From the NCBI GenBank assembly GCA_002633005.1, contig NMRA01000352.1:224905-288904 (forward strand): a stretch of DNA of 64,000 nt, written 5' to 3'. Source of the stretch: Phoronis australis. Taxonomy: Eukaryota; Phoronida; Phoronidae. The notes below the pieces were generated by a model. It did not search any database, was not told the origin of the DNA, and saw nothing but the letters and a program-made list of their open reading frames with translations. The position numbers and the translations under genes are program-made. Numbering within the stretch: position 1 is the stretch's first letter; each line of letters starts with the position of its first letter. Positions 13,701 to 25,700 of the stretch are shown one piece after another.

Positions 13701-15605
13701 CAACATGGTGAAGTGCTGTGTGTGATTTATTATTTTCCTTGAACTGTGCCTAAAATTTTACATCTGACTCTGTTTGCAAGTTGCCTTGTGGCAGCCAAGT
13801 CACACAATGCTTTGATGATAAGTCTCAAAGTGGAACCAGTTATTTTTTTAGCATAATTTCTGTTGGATTTGTAACTGTGCTCACTGGTTTACCTGTCCTT
13901 TAGTTCCGTAATGAAGAAGATGCAGAAAAAGCTGTTAACGAGCTCAACAATCGTTGGTTTAATGGTCGTCCAATCACAGCTGAGTTGTCTCCAGTGACAG
14001 ATTTCCGAGAGGCCTGCTGTCGTCAGTACGAAATGGGGTAAGTGTTGTTCCATAACCATTGCTGACTTGTTTTCCAATTTTCTCTGTTCTGAACATGTGA
14101 TAAAGTGGCATTATTATTTTCGCGATTATTGTTGAATGGGATAGACATTCACACTCTGTTTACGCTATAACTCCAGAATGACTCACTTTAAGTCGATATA
14201 CCACCATGAGCTCAAGTCGCCACGTTTGATCGTTTACACTCCATGTTCGCTTTATCCTGACTGGTTCAAATTGCCTTGAGTTCATGTTGATACTACCAAA
14301 AACCCGAGTCATTTTAGGTGCTGCGCCGTTTGCTAGAAGAATCCTGTCTATGTACGGATCCTTTTGTCCTGTGAAGAACTTCCTTTACAAAATGGCGGGC
14401 TTCTCTTGTTATCGAGAAGAGTACTACTGATGTGAATTTTGGGTCAAATTGGACAACAGCATAGTCGTTCAATGGCAATTTTGTTTTTGTTTGTTTGTTT
14501 TTTTCTATCTGTCAAGCTCCTTGATGGATGTTCATGAAATTTGCAAATAAATTACTATAACTTAGCCCAGTTCAGCTCATCGGTTTGTTGTGTGAACATT
14601 ACATCAATATTATCCACCTTGTGATTGGATGAAAACAGACATGGTTGTTCTGTAGTGTACGAACTGACCGTACGTAATATCCCGTTGGCCGTTTTAATTT
14701 TTTCAATAGTGCCTTTTGATGATTCCTGACTTTGAGAAATGAGCATTATTGTTTTCAACCCTCTTTTCGTTTTCTTCAGCCTCTGTTTATCAAATTGCTC
14801 AATAAGTGGGGTCCAATTGTTTTAACGCTTCCTGGTGACAATTTTTTTCATCCACAGATGTATCTCATAAACACCTTGTAGGATCTTGTGAAGTTTCGAA
14901 AACAACATGTGACAACTCCTTTCAGATGAATCTGACTATCACTGTGCCTGGTGGTGTTATTTTTGTTTATTACCTGTCCCTGATATCTTCGGATGACAAT
15001 GGAAATGAGTCTCTAACTTTGTACTGTCTTTGTTTCCCACTTGTACTTTGTTATGTATTTTTCTTGTATTTTCTGTACTTGTGTGAGCTAAATAAATAAA
15101 TAAAAAGTATTTGGAGTTCCTGGATGGATTTTTGTGAAATGTGACAATTAGATTTCTATTAAGGAGATGTCAAGGCCTTTTCGTTTTCAGACTGGTTGGA
15201 AAAAATCTGCGCCACATAGTGCCGATTTTTTTATACTAATTAACAACCCCGGAAGCATGCCGTTTGCGGTACTCTTGTGAGCCCATTTCAGCGCACTACT
15301 TGTTCTTTTTACAGTGTTTGTTCTCTCAGATTATTGAAATATGTTAATAATTGCGTTGTATAATTTCCAGTGAGTGCACCAGAGGGGGCTTCTGCAACTT
15401 CATGCACTTGAAGCCAATCTCTCGTGAACTGCGCCGTGAACTATACGGACGTAGCAAGAAAAATGGTCGTCGCAAGTCAAGATCGCGCTCACCTAATCGT
15501 CGAGGATCACCTCGTCGCAGAAGGTCAAAGTCGAGGTCACGTAGCCGCGAACGCGGTGGCGGTGGCGGTGGAAGGCGAGACAGGGAGAGATCCGGCCGTT
15601 TCTAA
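3261..15605 (+). CDS. U2AF1: U2AF1 / U2AF35, U2 snRNP auxiliary factor small subunit, complete 7-exon gene
   Basis: U2AF35 recognises the AG of 3' splice sites as a heterodimer with U2AF65 in the nucleus. Exons: 3261-3304, 8180-8267, 8683-8749, 9913-9989, 11345-11416, 13904-14037, 15371-15605. All introns are GT-AG and the phases fit, giving 238 aa (human about 240). The order is the N-terminus [19 protein letters not shown] zinc finger 1 (Cys18, Cys27, Cys33, His37), a UHM/RRM-type domain (residues about 68-145, with [20 protein letters not shown] and NNRWFNGRP), CCCH zinc finger 2 ([19 protein letters not shown]), and a C-terminal Arg/Ser then Gly-rich tail ending RERSGRF. Exon 3 is 67 nt, the size of the vertebrate mutually exclusive exon pair; no second version was seen. 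Residue 67, at the exon 3/4 junction, is Phe where vertebrates have Cys. Introns 1, 5 and 6 carry transposons. Confidence 0.96.
3905..5587. mobile_element. DNA transposon with CAGGGCTCGAC terminal inverted repeats
   Basis: The ends are exact inverted repeats (CAGGGCTCGAC / GTCGAGCCCTG) flanked by a 5-bp direct repeat CAATA (3900-3904 and 5588-5592). Subterminal regions repeat short gcgacctg and gcgagctg motifs in both orientations. CAGGG ends are typical of hAT elements, but a 5-bp duplication is short for that superfamily. The interior is partly an assembly gap; the open frame from 4466 into the gap matches no transposase I recognise. It sits in U2AF1 intron 1. Confidence 0.75.
4889..5314. 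other. Assembly gap (run of N)
   Basis: 426 undetermined bases inside the inverted-repeat element at 3905-5587, so the content of that element is unknown. Confidence 0.99.
6012..6175. mobile_element. Short non-autonomous repeat (GATCTGCCCCTG end family)
   Basis: A G-rich then C-rich segment ending tcctagatctgcccctg. The same arrangement (G-rich start, 'actctgccctg' interior, ends resembling CAGGGGCGGATCT in inverted orientation) recurs at 18476-18655 and 31448-31680, so this looks like a MITE family. The left end here is degraded. Confidence 0.5.
7112..8120. mobile_element. hAT-type DNA transposon, non-autonomous, with 8-bp target duplication
   Basis: The element starts CAGGGCTTCAT and ends ATGAAGGCCTG, which are imperfect inverted repeats. 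It is flanked by a perfect 8-bp direct repeat ATGTGATG at 7104-7111 and 8121-8128. An 8-bp duplication with CAGGG ends is the hAT signature. Subterminal 'gggtgtccaa' and 'gggcgtcca' motifs repeat near both ends. No transposase frame survives in 1009 bp. It lies in U2AF1 intron 1, 59 bp before exon 2, so its right end is close to the branch-point region. Confidence 0.85.
10677..10734. repeat. (CA)n microsatellite
   Basis: An uninterrupted CA run preceded by CG-containing CA variants, in U2AF1 intron 4. Long open frames across it are Val/Cys or Thr/His repeats produced by the microsatellite, not genes. Confidence 0.95.
12157..12905. mobile_element. Transposon of the 'GCGCCCACA' family
   Basis: It begins ttttatgcgcccacat and ends tgggcgcatttcaacgctcc; the ends are inverted copies (ATGCGCCCAC / GTGGGCGCAT). 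The interior repeats phrases shared with 34351-36052 and with 14520-15310, such as 'tctcctaaacc', 'gccacctagtggccatttt' and the ccgtccgtccgtc run near the left end. No coding capacity is visible. It lies in U2AF1 intron 5. Confidence 0.7.
12892..12963. repeat. 21-bp tandem repeat, about 3.4 copies
   Basis: The unit is tgctcttgtatatctctgtat. It starts from the last bases of the preceding transposon, suggesting slippage expansion of its right end. Confidence 0.85.
13051..13218. repeat. 57-bp tandem repeat, three copies
   Basis: Three imperfect copies of a unit containing 'gggtaatcgcccatcccc' and 'tttggtttaagc', starting at about 13053, 13110 and 13167. Non-coding, in U2AF1 intron 5. Confidence 0.75.
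14520..15310. mobile_element. Diverged copy of the 'GCGCCCACA' family
   Basis: It shares 'tgatggatgttcatgaaattt', 'atgtatctcataaacaccttgtaggatctt' and the end 'cccatttcagcgc' with the copies at 12157 and 34351, but is more decayed. It occupies most of U2AF1 intron 6 just before the last exon. Confidence 0.55.
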
Positions 15606-18475
15606 ATTTGATGACCCGACTTCGTAGAACTGTATACGTGTTGTACACCAGTTCACCATATCAACAACTTCTGTGAATATTGCATTGTATCAAAATGTGA
15701 ACCCACCAAATGACATATTCCCTATTAAGAAAACCTTTTTTCTAGCAAAGGATTTTCAGCAAAATATCTCTCAGTCGCAAACTGAGGGAGCGTTTTGAGG
15801 CGCCCTCATACAGATGCAGGTGCCTGGGCGTCTTCTGCCCACTGCTGTATCTTACACTCCTTGCAGGATCTTTATTAAATTTCATAGATGTGTTCCTATG
15901 AAGCTGATGAAGGATGCCGGTGACTTTTGAATGAATACAACTATTGCTGTGCACCTTGTGGCATTTTATTTTTCACTTGTAGTTACCTAGCTCCTTTAAA
16001 GGTTTTTGATTAAAAACACGACTGTATTTTCTGTTGCTCAGCTTGATATACCAGTACACCTGCTCATACCCTCTGTACAATTTTGACGTTTGTGATCGTA
16101 TCGAGGACGTGGCTGTTGTTCGTTTTTGAATGAACCTGACTACTATGGCTGCCTGTATTAGCAAATTGTCATTGCTTTATTGTGTACCAAGTTCTTTGAT
16201 AGATCGTCATGAAATTTGACATGTGCTCATGAGAAAGACAGTAGAGAAGGTAGTGAGAAGACGGTACACTAGTAAAATGTGTATGAAAATTAGCATGTCG
16301 TTCTCGCTGACTTCTTCAATGGCAAATGGTTGTAAGCATCATAGTACACCAAAGTAAAACAATAAGATGGTGTTATGTGCGAAAAAGGGGGTCAGGGAAA
16401 TGGCAAAAGGGAGGGGAATTGTGCTGTGACTCCATAAACCTGGAGTAATGGATAGTAGGTCCATCATCGGGGTTGAGATTGGATGTGGCTTTGATGGTTA
16501 CTTCTTACTGAAATATAACTAGACGGGAGACTCACGACCACCACCAGGACAATGAGGTCATCCACAAACATCTGCCGAGGAATGAGTCAGCAAGGATGAA
16601 ACAGCTGGCATCTTTGTTCAGTTTATCATCTTTTTGCTACTTTTTACTGTTTTATTACTAGTATTTTGCACTGCTTTAGGTAATTGATTGCAACTGGTCT
16701 TGAGAAAGATGCAACTGTTAGTTTTTAGATGGATCAGACTTCCACGAAGTATTACCAGTAGTAACAAGACTTTAAATTTCCTCTCTTAAGAGGATTTCCT
16801 TTTTTGGTTTCAATTTTCTTCTTTATTTGATTTCCAGTTTCCTCTTTTTCAGTTTTGACTTCATGCAAAACGTTAATTTCAGTTAAATTTTACAACACAA
16901 AAACATTTCCGTCGCACAAGATAAATTTGTGGAACTATACATCACCTGTAAAATTTTTCTTTTTTTGTCATTTGTCATTCCAAACCCTGTAGTAAGTACG
17001 AGCACATTTTAAATCTTAACTGTTGACCATGCCTCCGGTGGGCACATGTCAATGGTGTGCTGTGCTCTTGTTTTTATATCTTGTAATGGAACTGTCTACG
17101 TAGTTTATGTGTACATACATGTACATCAATTTTTAGTTCCTTAAAACAAGTAGTTTTTGTATACAATATGCCAATGTACTGTTATAAACTCTGCATATCA
17201 AATGTGTAGGCTTTCCTAACCCTGGTGTTACCTTGGCAACACATTTTGCAATGTTTGTTGTATTTTATGTGTGTAAGAAATCATGAACAGAATCTGGTCT
17301 TTTAATCCACACTGTCCTTGCATAAACGTCTCATGATACTACTCTCTCGCTTTGCAGTTGGTGTGAAAACACTCGATACCTAGGGGCCATTTTTTGTATT
17401 TGAAAGTTTGCAAGAATAATGCATGAAAGTCAGTTTGACTATCGAAATTGTTTTGTACCTACCAACATTTATAGAAATAAACCTGATAATCTTGACTGGT
17501 CAATGTAATCCATGGTTAACCCAATTCAGCAGCACTCGTACTTTCATGCTCCTTACTATGTTGATTTATGGCTGGAACTAAACAGTAATGCTATTTTGGC
17601 TTATTTACCCAACCTACCGATGTACTTGCAGGTAATTTGTAAATGTGAAAAAATGGATGACCCTTAATTAATTGCCTTTAAATTTGTTGAATCCTTGTGC
17701 ATTGGCCATATTGAGGGGTTTGGTGTAGAAATTGGACCATATTTTATGACTTTTCGCAATGTTTTGAGCTTCTTCAACAAACGATTTTTAATCGACTAAA
17801 TCAAATTTGGCAAAAGTAGCTAGTCTTACTATTACAGCTAATAAATGATGTGAAGTGTCCTGTCACGCAATGCAGTATGGGTAATAATTTGAAGTTCACT
17901 GTGGAGTGGCATTTGGCAGGCCACAAGTTATTGAAGAACCCAATTTAGAACTTATTTGATGTTCCTAGGCTCGAAACATTTCATGGAGATAGATGTGTAC
18001 ATTTAGCGCTCTCGAAAAGCAAAAATTAGTTTAAGCAGGGCTTGGAAATTCCCTCCTATTAATAAGAGGATTTCCTCATTTTTGGATTTCCGCATTTGAT
18101 TTTCAATTTCTTCTTTTGTCGTCTCTTTTTATCATAATATTTTGACGTTTGACGTTCAGGGCGGCGGAGGGCTCACCTGAGTGCGAGGCGGCTATATAGT
18201 TAGGTCTATTCAGGCCTATAGGCATGGATCAGTCTGGAATTATGGCCGATGCCTCATGAAAAGTGATATACGACGGCGCGCGCTCGGCGACAAATTAGAG
18301 GAAAAAAGCCTTGGCTATCCGCCCGCGCCCCGGACGCCCTGTTGGGCCCGGAGTCCCAATCGTTGACGACCACGCCACTCCTCGATCAATGCCCCCGGCC
18401 AACGCCCGCCCCCGCTGGGAGGGCAGGGTCCCACTGGCCGGGCTGCTAGGCCGCGGTCTCTACTGAAACAGTGCA
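15606..18475. other. U2AF1 3' region and intergenic DNA
   Basis: No further coding sequence is seen. Another fragment of the 'GCGCCCACA' family lies at about 15835-16215. AATAAA at 17476-17481 is the first convincing poly(A) signal downstream of the U2AF1 stop, which would imply a 3' UTR near 1.9 kb; earlier non-canonical signals could be used instead. Confidence 0.4.
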
Positions 18476-18655
18476 GAGGCGGATTTAGAAGGGGGGGCAA
18501 GGGGCCGGCCAGGACCCCCTAAAATTCTCCTAGGTTGGATTTGGGAGTTTGTGGTGCGTATGTACGACGGCCAAGATCCTGGCTACTTAAATACTCTGCC
18601 CTGCCCCCCCGGGAACCCAACTTAAAATTTTAGCCGGACATTCGCCCCTGCAGTG
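18476..18655. mobile_element. Short non-autonomous repeat, second copy of the 6012 family
   Basis: It begins cagaggcggatttagaaggg and ends ttcgcccctgcag, with the G-rich left part and 'atactctgccctg' interior shared with 6012-6175. The ends are imperfect inverted repeats. Confidence 0.55.
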
Positions 18656-19079
18656 CCGCCCTCGTCCTCTACAATAAAATGCTGAGCAGTGCTGTAGTGG
18701 TAAAATTAGAGGTAAGTAGGCGCCCAAAGCCCACCGTATCACCTCGAGCACTGAAACATAACTTACGGTGCGTAGGCGCTACGTTAATTCAAATGCTGCG
18801 CCTATGTACGTGCGCCTCAAAGCCCCACTACACATATGGCACTGATGCTGAGACGGTGGCACCAGACCTCCAGTCGCTGGTCGAACACAAGACATGAGCT
18901 TAAATGTAACCTGAGACGGTCATGCGGTGTTTCCATATACCTCAGTATTTTTAAGGATCGGATTCTCCGCAATAATCTATGCCCAAAATTGTGAGTAACA
19001 AATAGCTTCACGTCTACAGCAATTTCCAGGCCTAGGTTGCGCGTTCAACCGGTTGCCCTTCGATCCCTGCCCCCTGCCC

Positions 19080-19140
19080 ACGGAGGGATGGGCGGGCTAT
19101 AGCCCACACCTTTTTTAGTGCCAGTGCGCCGCCCATGTAA
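19080..19140. repeat. GC-rich dispersed repeat segment
   Basis: The phrase 'gggctatagcccacacctttttt' followed by 'agtg..gcgccgccc' recurs in related form at 6219-6275 and 30500-30560. It marks a dispersed low-copy repeat; no gene is seen in the GC-rich stretch 18180-19260. Confidence 0.4.
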
Positions 19141-19492
19141 AACGGGGATTCCCCGTGGCCCGGGCGCCGTCAACGCAATGATCCGCTGGCCTAAATCGAA
19201 ACTAGCGGGTACAAGCCTACATGTCCTACGTAATGCACGACGGATTTCTAGTTTCACAGCTGTTGACGAACTCCCCGTCGTGGCACTGTAACTTCAGTTT
19301 CAACTCATGATTTAGCAACAACAAACGACACTGCACCTTACTATACATGGATTATAATTGGAAACCCGCCAAAATTATTCAGTCACCACTGCAAAATCAT
19401 CCATTTACTGCCTACGCACTGAGCAGCACGTAGTGTGGGTCAAGACACTCCCAACCAATCAAAACTCTTGCATCGGTTCAATGACCTATTTT

Positions 19493-19612
19493 TGCACACG
19501 GCACGCTTCATGCGTTGGCCTTATCTGCGGTATTTGTACCGTGACACAATATTGCACATGACAGTGCGCCCGGCTTTTGCACACGACACCCTAATATACA
19601 ACAAATATAAGG
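19493..19612 (+). promoter_or_regulatory. Metallothionein promoter 1: three metal-response elements and TATA box
   Basis: Three cores fit TGCRCNC: TGCACAC at 19493-19499 (followed by GGC), TGCGCCC at 19565-19571 (followed by GGC) and TGCACAC at 19578-19584. A TATA box TATAAGG lies at 19606-19612, 114 bp before the ATG. CCAAT occurs at 19455-19459. This is the arrangement bound by MTF-1 in animal metallothionein genes, so induction by zinc, cadmium or copper is inferred. Confidence 0.75.
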
Positions 19613-19725
19613 ACGAGTTTCGCGATTGCCATTCATTAACACAAGCAGCTAACGCTACCAGAAGTGTAACGCACTGTGTGTGACGACGTTCAGTATATTG
19701 ACAACGCGTAGTTTTAATATCGACA

Positions 19726-22700
19726 ATGGCAGATTCAAGTGAGTAGGACCACCGCGTACGCACTTTGATGTGTATTAATATCTCTAATTTAGCCTAAATT
19801 TACACTTTCTTATACATCACATTCCGTGTTATTGAGTTATTGTATAATTCTTAAATTGAGTTTAAGCAGGTTTCTATCTACTGGTGATGCTTACGGCCGC
19901 TATTGAATTCAGCCGCTCACCTCTAAAAGTGACCGACGATTTCGGAAATAAAGTTCGCTGATACTGGCGCTCCCTTGATCACCTACAGGTGCAGTCTAAC
20001 TGTTTTCAGGTAAAACATGTACGTGCGAGGCCATGTGCAAGAAGGACGTCCCCGCGTGTACTCCTCCTGCCAAATGCGAGGGTCCGTGTAAATCATGCAA
20101 ATGTGCAGGTAAATGACGCGATCCTTAATTATTCATGATTAAAAATACAGTCTTGCAATTACTGTCATTTACTGTCACATAGGCCGCGGTGCGCCGCATC
20201 TGTCTTTGATTTTCTTGTAGGAAGCTGGGCGGAAACCAGCTTTTATTTTTTTAAAATCTGTTCAAAGTAAAAAAATACTGACTAAACACGTATATCTCGT
20301 GAAAAAATAAAGACAAGTAAATAAGAATAATATTTTGTTAGAAAATTTAGAGATAACGGACTTAAAAGATATTTGCACATAAGTACAGCCTGGTAAAGGT
20401 TTACAGTTACCTTAAACGTCAAGCCTAACGCCAAAACGCAAGTTCCCATGATATCATGGTTCTACCAACACGACATACCGATCTTTTTTCAAAATAAAGA
20501 CCTAATGTTAATTTAAAGTTAAAAATTTCAATTTCTAGTGCTGTGGGATAAATGGATGCCTCGCATACTTAAATAGCCGTGAGAGAATATTAAGTTCAGT
20601 ATCTAGGACCGGTAGCGGATGAGGGGGGGGGGCTCAGACCCCAGGTCGCGGCGGAATTGTGTTCCCGTTTTTTTTTTCCTTATTTTTTAGTCCACCGACA
20701 GAATTTGCGAACAGAAGGAGAAGGCCCACACCCTCAGCCCCCGCAACTTTCGGGCCCCCTGTGCACATACAATCGCGCTTTGCCCAATTCCCCGAGGCAA
20801 CATGTTGGGCCCCCCTTAGCCGCGTATCCTAGATCACTGAATAACCTCGATACCGTCGTAGACTGTATTTATGAACGTGTATAGATACATGTATTCTGTA
20901 TTGCGTTCCTTTATTTTGTATTATACACGAAGGTATCTAGCGTAATCATTATTATGGTGCTGTCCCCTTATTCATTGGTAACTACTAGCCACGACAAGAA
21001 TGAATGAAGTGCTTATGTTTGTTCCTCTCACCAGGTGGCGACTGTCAGTGTGGTTGCGGATGTGACTCCAAGACCGCCTGCAAGTGCCCCGTCACGTGTT
21101 CATGCATCGTAAGATGCGGTTGCAGGGGTGAGTCATTTCTATCAACATCCCAACAGTTATCGCTGCATTGCTCATCGGGAGATTTCAAAATAATTTCTCT
21201 GTTCAAAAAAGTTCCTAGTGGGGATCAGGGCTCATTAGTTCGTAACACAGAACGAAATCCATAGTTTTCGCAGTATTCTTTTCGCAGTATTAGTTTCTGG
21301 ATGAATACCGCAGGAAGTTCATTAAGACGTTTTGAATATTTTGTCAACAATTTTGACGGAAGGTGAAAAAGGCGATGACATCGGTTTTGGAAGCGGAGAC
21401 TGATGGTCTGACGCAAAAAGGTGCTTTGAAGCCCGGAGGCACAGTGCATATTTGTGCGTGAAACAGCTTGGTAGTAGTTTTTGCCTTGGTGAACTATGTT
21501 TGTCAAGATGTGTTATATTTAAGTCCCCGGTGTTCGTGTGTGTCGAAGGTGAAAGTGTTAATGTCGGCTACTGGTTTATGCGTATGTATTAATTGTCTCT
21601 CCCTCGCAGTATCCATTAGCAGCGTCTTTTCAGTTCTCGTTTAAAGCAATTCTTTTTTTGCAAACTGTAGTTACTTTCTCACCAGCCACAATATTCACTA
21701 CTTATTCTATGGTTACTCCGGTATATGGTGTGTCATCTGCCCGACTAAGAGTCACGTGACATTTGTATATGTGTCCACTTGCTGCTTTTTAGTTGATTTG
21801 CGTCGACTGGGAATTCAAATTTCATGTATTCTTCTTGTTGTTCACTCACTAGGGGGCGCCTGCGAGTGTGGGTGTGGCTGTAGCTGCTGCGTGCCATGTT
21901 GTTGCCAGATCACGTGTTCCTGCAAATCCAACTGCAAATGTGCTGGTAAGGACCTACTCTAGCTGTTGTACTAGACAAATAGTTTTGTAAAACCCTTGCT
22001 ATGCAACGACTCGTGGTGGAGAGTTTTACCGGTCTTCTAGATTTTTCATCACACGTCCGGTGAACGTGAGGGTGATTATTGTGCCAAATATGCTCTTTTA
22101 ACTCAAAGCTTACTACGTTATCGTCTATAGTCTAATATATGAGAAATTATTACAGTAAGTTCATAACTTTCAACGGGCAAACTGGTCACTGCTGCTACAT
22201 TCTGGTATTTACGCGCAAGAAATCCATGTGCTTAAAATGCATGGGTTCACGATAAAAATCAATGCTGGTGACAATGCCTCTGGCGAGGAAGAACACTGGT
22301 GTTTTTTGCCTCGGATGTCATATTATGCTCAATGATTTTTTTCTACAGGTGGCAGTTGCCAGTGTAGTTGCGGCTGTGACTACAAGACCCCCTGTAAGTG
22401 CGCGAACGCCTGCTCTTGCAAACCGGCCCCGTGCTGTGAACCAAAGTGTAAATGCGCTGGTGAGTTGATGTTACGGGCTCCTATGAGGCCAAAAGCAAAC
22501 AATGTTTTAAATGACATGCCCGGTCTCCGCACAATCACGTCGTTGCAGCTCTGAAACTGGTTTGAATCTGGTAAAAAAGTTGATAAAATAAGATCATAAA
22601 ACAACGTCACCACTTTTGCCCATCAGAGGTGGATTTACCTTCGAATATGTGCGCAAGTAAAGATATCGTGCCACTGCATCAATTTTCAAAAAGGCGAGAA

Positions 22701-25700
22701 CCAATTATAATTTTTGGCTGTAGTGTTGTATTACCTATAACCATTTTAAGGTGTGTGTATGCCAAGGCAATGTCTGCCTGAGGTATCCTTGAATTGTTTA
22801 CTACATGAACGTATTGTTGTAAAGCTACATGCGCTTGTTTTTGTGTCTGTAACCAAATAAACATCAAACATTAAAGTTTTAGCATGAATTCGCATTTAGG
22901 CAACGTGAAGTTCTCAATTTCCAACTCGCGTTATTTTCATTTTTGTCAATAGGTGGCAGCTGCCAGTGCGGTGTCGGTTGTGACTCCAAGACCCCGTGCA
23001 AGTGCCCTGACACCTGCTCGTGCATATCCGTATGCAAATGCGCAGGTGAGTTAATATTATGGTCTCCTATGAGACCAAAACTGGGCATAGTTGGTTCTGG
23101 TCTGTGCTCCTTCTTACTTTGAAACCTGCGCCTCACTCATTAAAGAAAAAAGCGTCCACGGATCCATTTCAGACGAAGCCTCGTTTTTTTGAATTTCACC
23201 ACAAACGCAGACAAGCAACTGGTTTTAAACGCCCTGTCACCACCTCCCCCCATCACTGACAACCACGTCGCTGCATCGTTAAGTAAAGAGTGATTTGAGT
23301 ATAGTAAAAAGAAAGAAAGCGGTGCCCGACTTTCGCCAGTTTCCGTTGGATTTGCCCTCGAAAATTTGCGGTGCCACTGAATCAATTTTCAAAAAAGACC
23401 GGGGTTTTAAATTGGAGCATGAATTTTCCTTTACACAACTTTAAGTCCTCATAATTTCCCTCTCTTTTGTCCTGGTTAAATTTCTAAAATAGGTGTTGGA
23501 ATGTCGTGCAGTTACCCAAGATTAAGAAGAGTAAAATATTATAAAGTAAAACGATGAACGTAGGAACCAAAATATATTAAAATATGACTGACGTTCGTCG
23601 TTTTACTTTATACTATGTTACTCATTTTAAATTTCTGTCAATAGGTGGCACCTGCCAGTGCGGTGTCGGTTGTGACTCCAAGACCCCCTGCAAGTGCCCG
23701 GACACCTGCTCGTGCATATCGAAATGCAAATGCGCAGGTGAGTTGATATTATGGTCTCCTATGAGATCAAAAATGGGCATAGTTGGTTCTGGTCTGTGCT
23801 CCTTCTCATTTTGAAACCTGCGCCTCACTAATTAAATTAAAAGAAAAAGGTTCCATGGATCCATTTGAATCGAAGCTTTGTTTTGTTTTGAAAATCACCA
23901 CATTAGTCAGGTGGATTTGCCTTCGAAAATGTGCGCAACTAAAAATAACGCGTCAATTTTCAAAAAGGCCACCACCAACTATGTTTTTGGCCGTAAAGTT
24001 GTATTACACACCTGTAATCAGGGAGTCGGTATTGGAAGGTGTGTGTAGGCCAAGGCAATGTCTTTGTGAGAGTGTCATCCAGTCGCTAAATACATTTATT
24101 TCATTATTGTAACCCTGCAAGCTTGTCTATACCAAATGTGTTTACATGTTCGCTGCTGGGCACTAAACGTTGAAATTTGAGCATGAATTTTCCTTTACGC
24201 AACGTGAAGTCCTCAATTTAACTTGTGTTAATATAATTTCTGTCAATAGGTGGCAGCTGCCAGTGTGGTGTCGGTTGTGACTCCAAGACACCCTGCAAGT
24301 GCCCCTACACGTGCTCGTGCCTATCGAAATGCAAATGCGCAGGTGAGTTAATATTATGGTCTCCTACGAGATCAAAACTGGGCATAGTTGATTCTGGTCT
24401 GTGCCCCTACTCATTGTGAAACTTGCTCCTCACTCATTAAAGAAAAAGCATCCGCGGATTCATTTCAGATGAAGCCTCGTTTTTTGAAAATCACCCTAGA
24501 CGCGAACAAGTAAAGTTTTAAACGCCATACCATCAACTTTCCCCCCACACGAAGATAACCACGAAGCTGCATCAATAAAACTGATTTGAGTATCCTAAAA
24601 AGAAAGAAAACGGCACCACTTTCGCCAATCTCACTCATGTGGATCTACCTTCGAAAATGTGCCCAATTAAAAAAATAAAGCATCAAGTTTCAAAAAGGCC
24701 ACGACCAACTATGTTTTTACCGTAAATTTGTATTACACAGCTGCAATCAGGGAGTAATTGAAGGTGTGTGTAGGCCAAGGCAATGTCTGTGTGAGAGTGT
24801 CATCGAATCGTTAACTACATTTAGTCCATTATTGTTACCTTGCAAGCGTGTCGATACCAAATGTGTTTATGTGTTCGATACTGAGCATTAAACATTGAAA
24901 TCTGAGTTCTCATTTACATGAAGCAGTCATCAATTTAACTTGTGCTGTTTTTATTTCTGTCAATAGATGGTAACTGCCAGTGTGGTGTCGGTTGTGACTC
25001 CAAGACACCCTGCAAGTGCCCCGACACGTGCTCGTGCAAACCGGCTTCCTGCTGTGAACCGAAGTGTAAATGTGCTGGTGAGTTACCGTCATGGTCTCCT
25101 ACGAGGCTATAAGGGCATAACTTGCTTCTGGTTTGTGCTCCTACTAATTTTGAAACCTGCGCCTCACTAAAGCAAAAACTTCCACGTATACATTTCATGC
25201 GAAGCCTCGTTTACTTTTAACAAACACACGCACGCACGCACGCATGGTTTTAAACACCGAGTGCCATCAGCTCCCTCACCCCCTCCGGCCCCCCTCACAA
25301 ACAGCCATGTCGCAGTAGCACTGAAATTGATTTGAGTACGGTAAAAAATTACGGCCTGGTTCCGCCAATCTCAGGTGGATTTGGTTTTTGGAAGTGTGCG
25401 CAACTAAAAAATATCGCGCCAAAAACTCATCAATTTTCGGAAAAGGCCAGAATAAGTTAATATATGCTTTAGTTGTCAGAGTGTTATATTGCACACCTAT
25501 TGGCAAGGAGTTTATAAAGGTGTGTAGGGCAAGTCATTGTAAGCTTACTTTGTGTTTACACGTTCTCTTTTAAGTAGTAATCGTTAAAATTTAAGTATGA
25601 ATTCTCATTTACGAATTGTGAAATCGTTGATTTCTCACTGGTGATATTTTCGGTTTTGCCAATAGGCGGCAGCTGCCAATGTGGTTGCGGATGTGACTCC

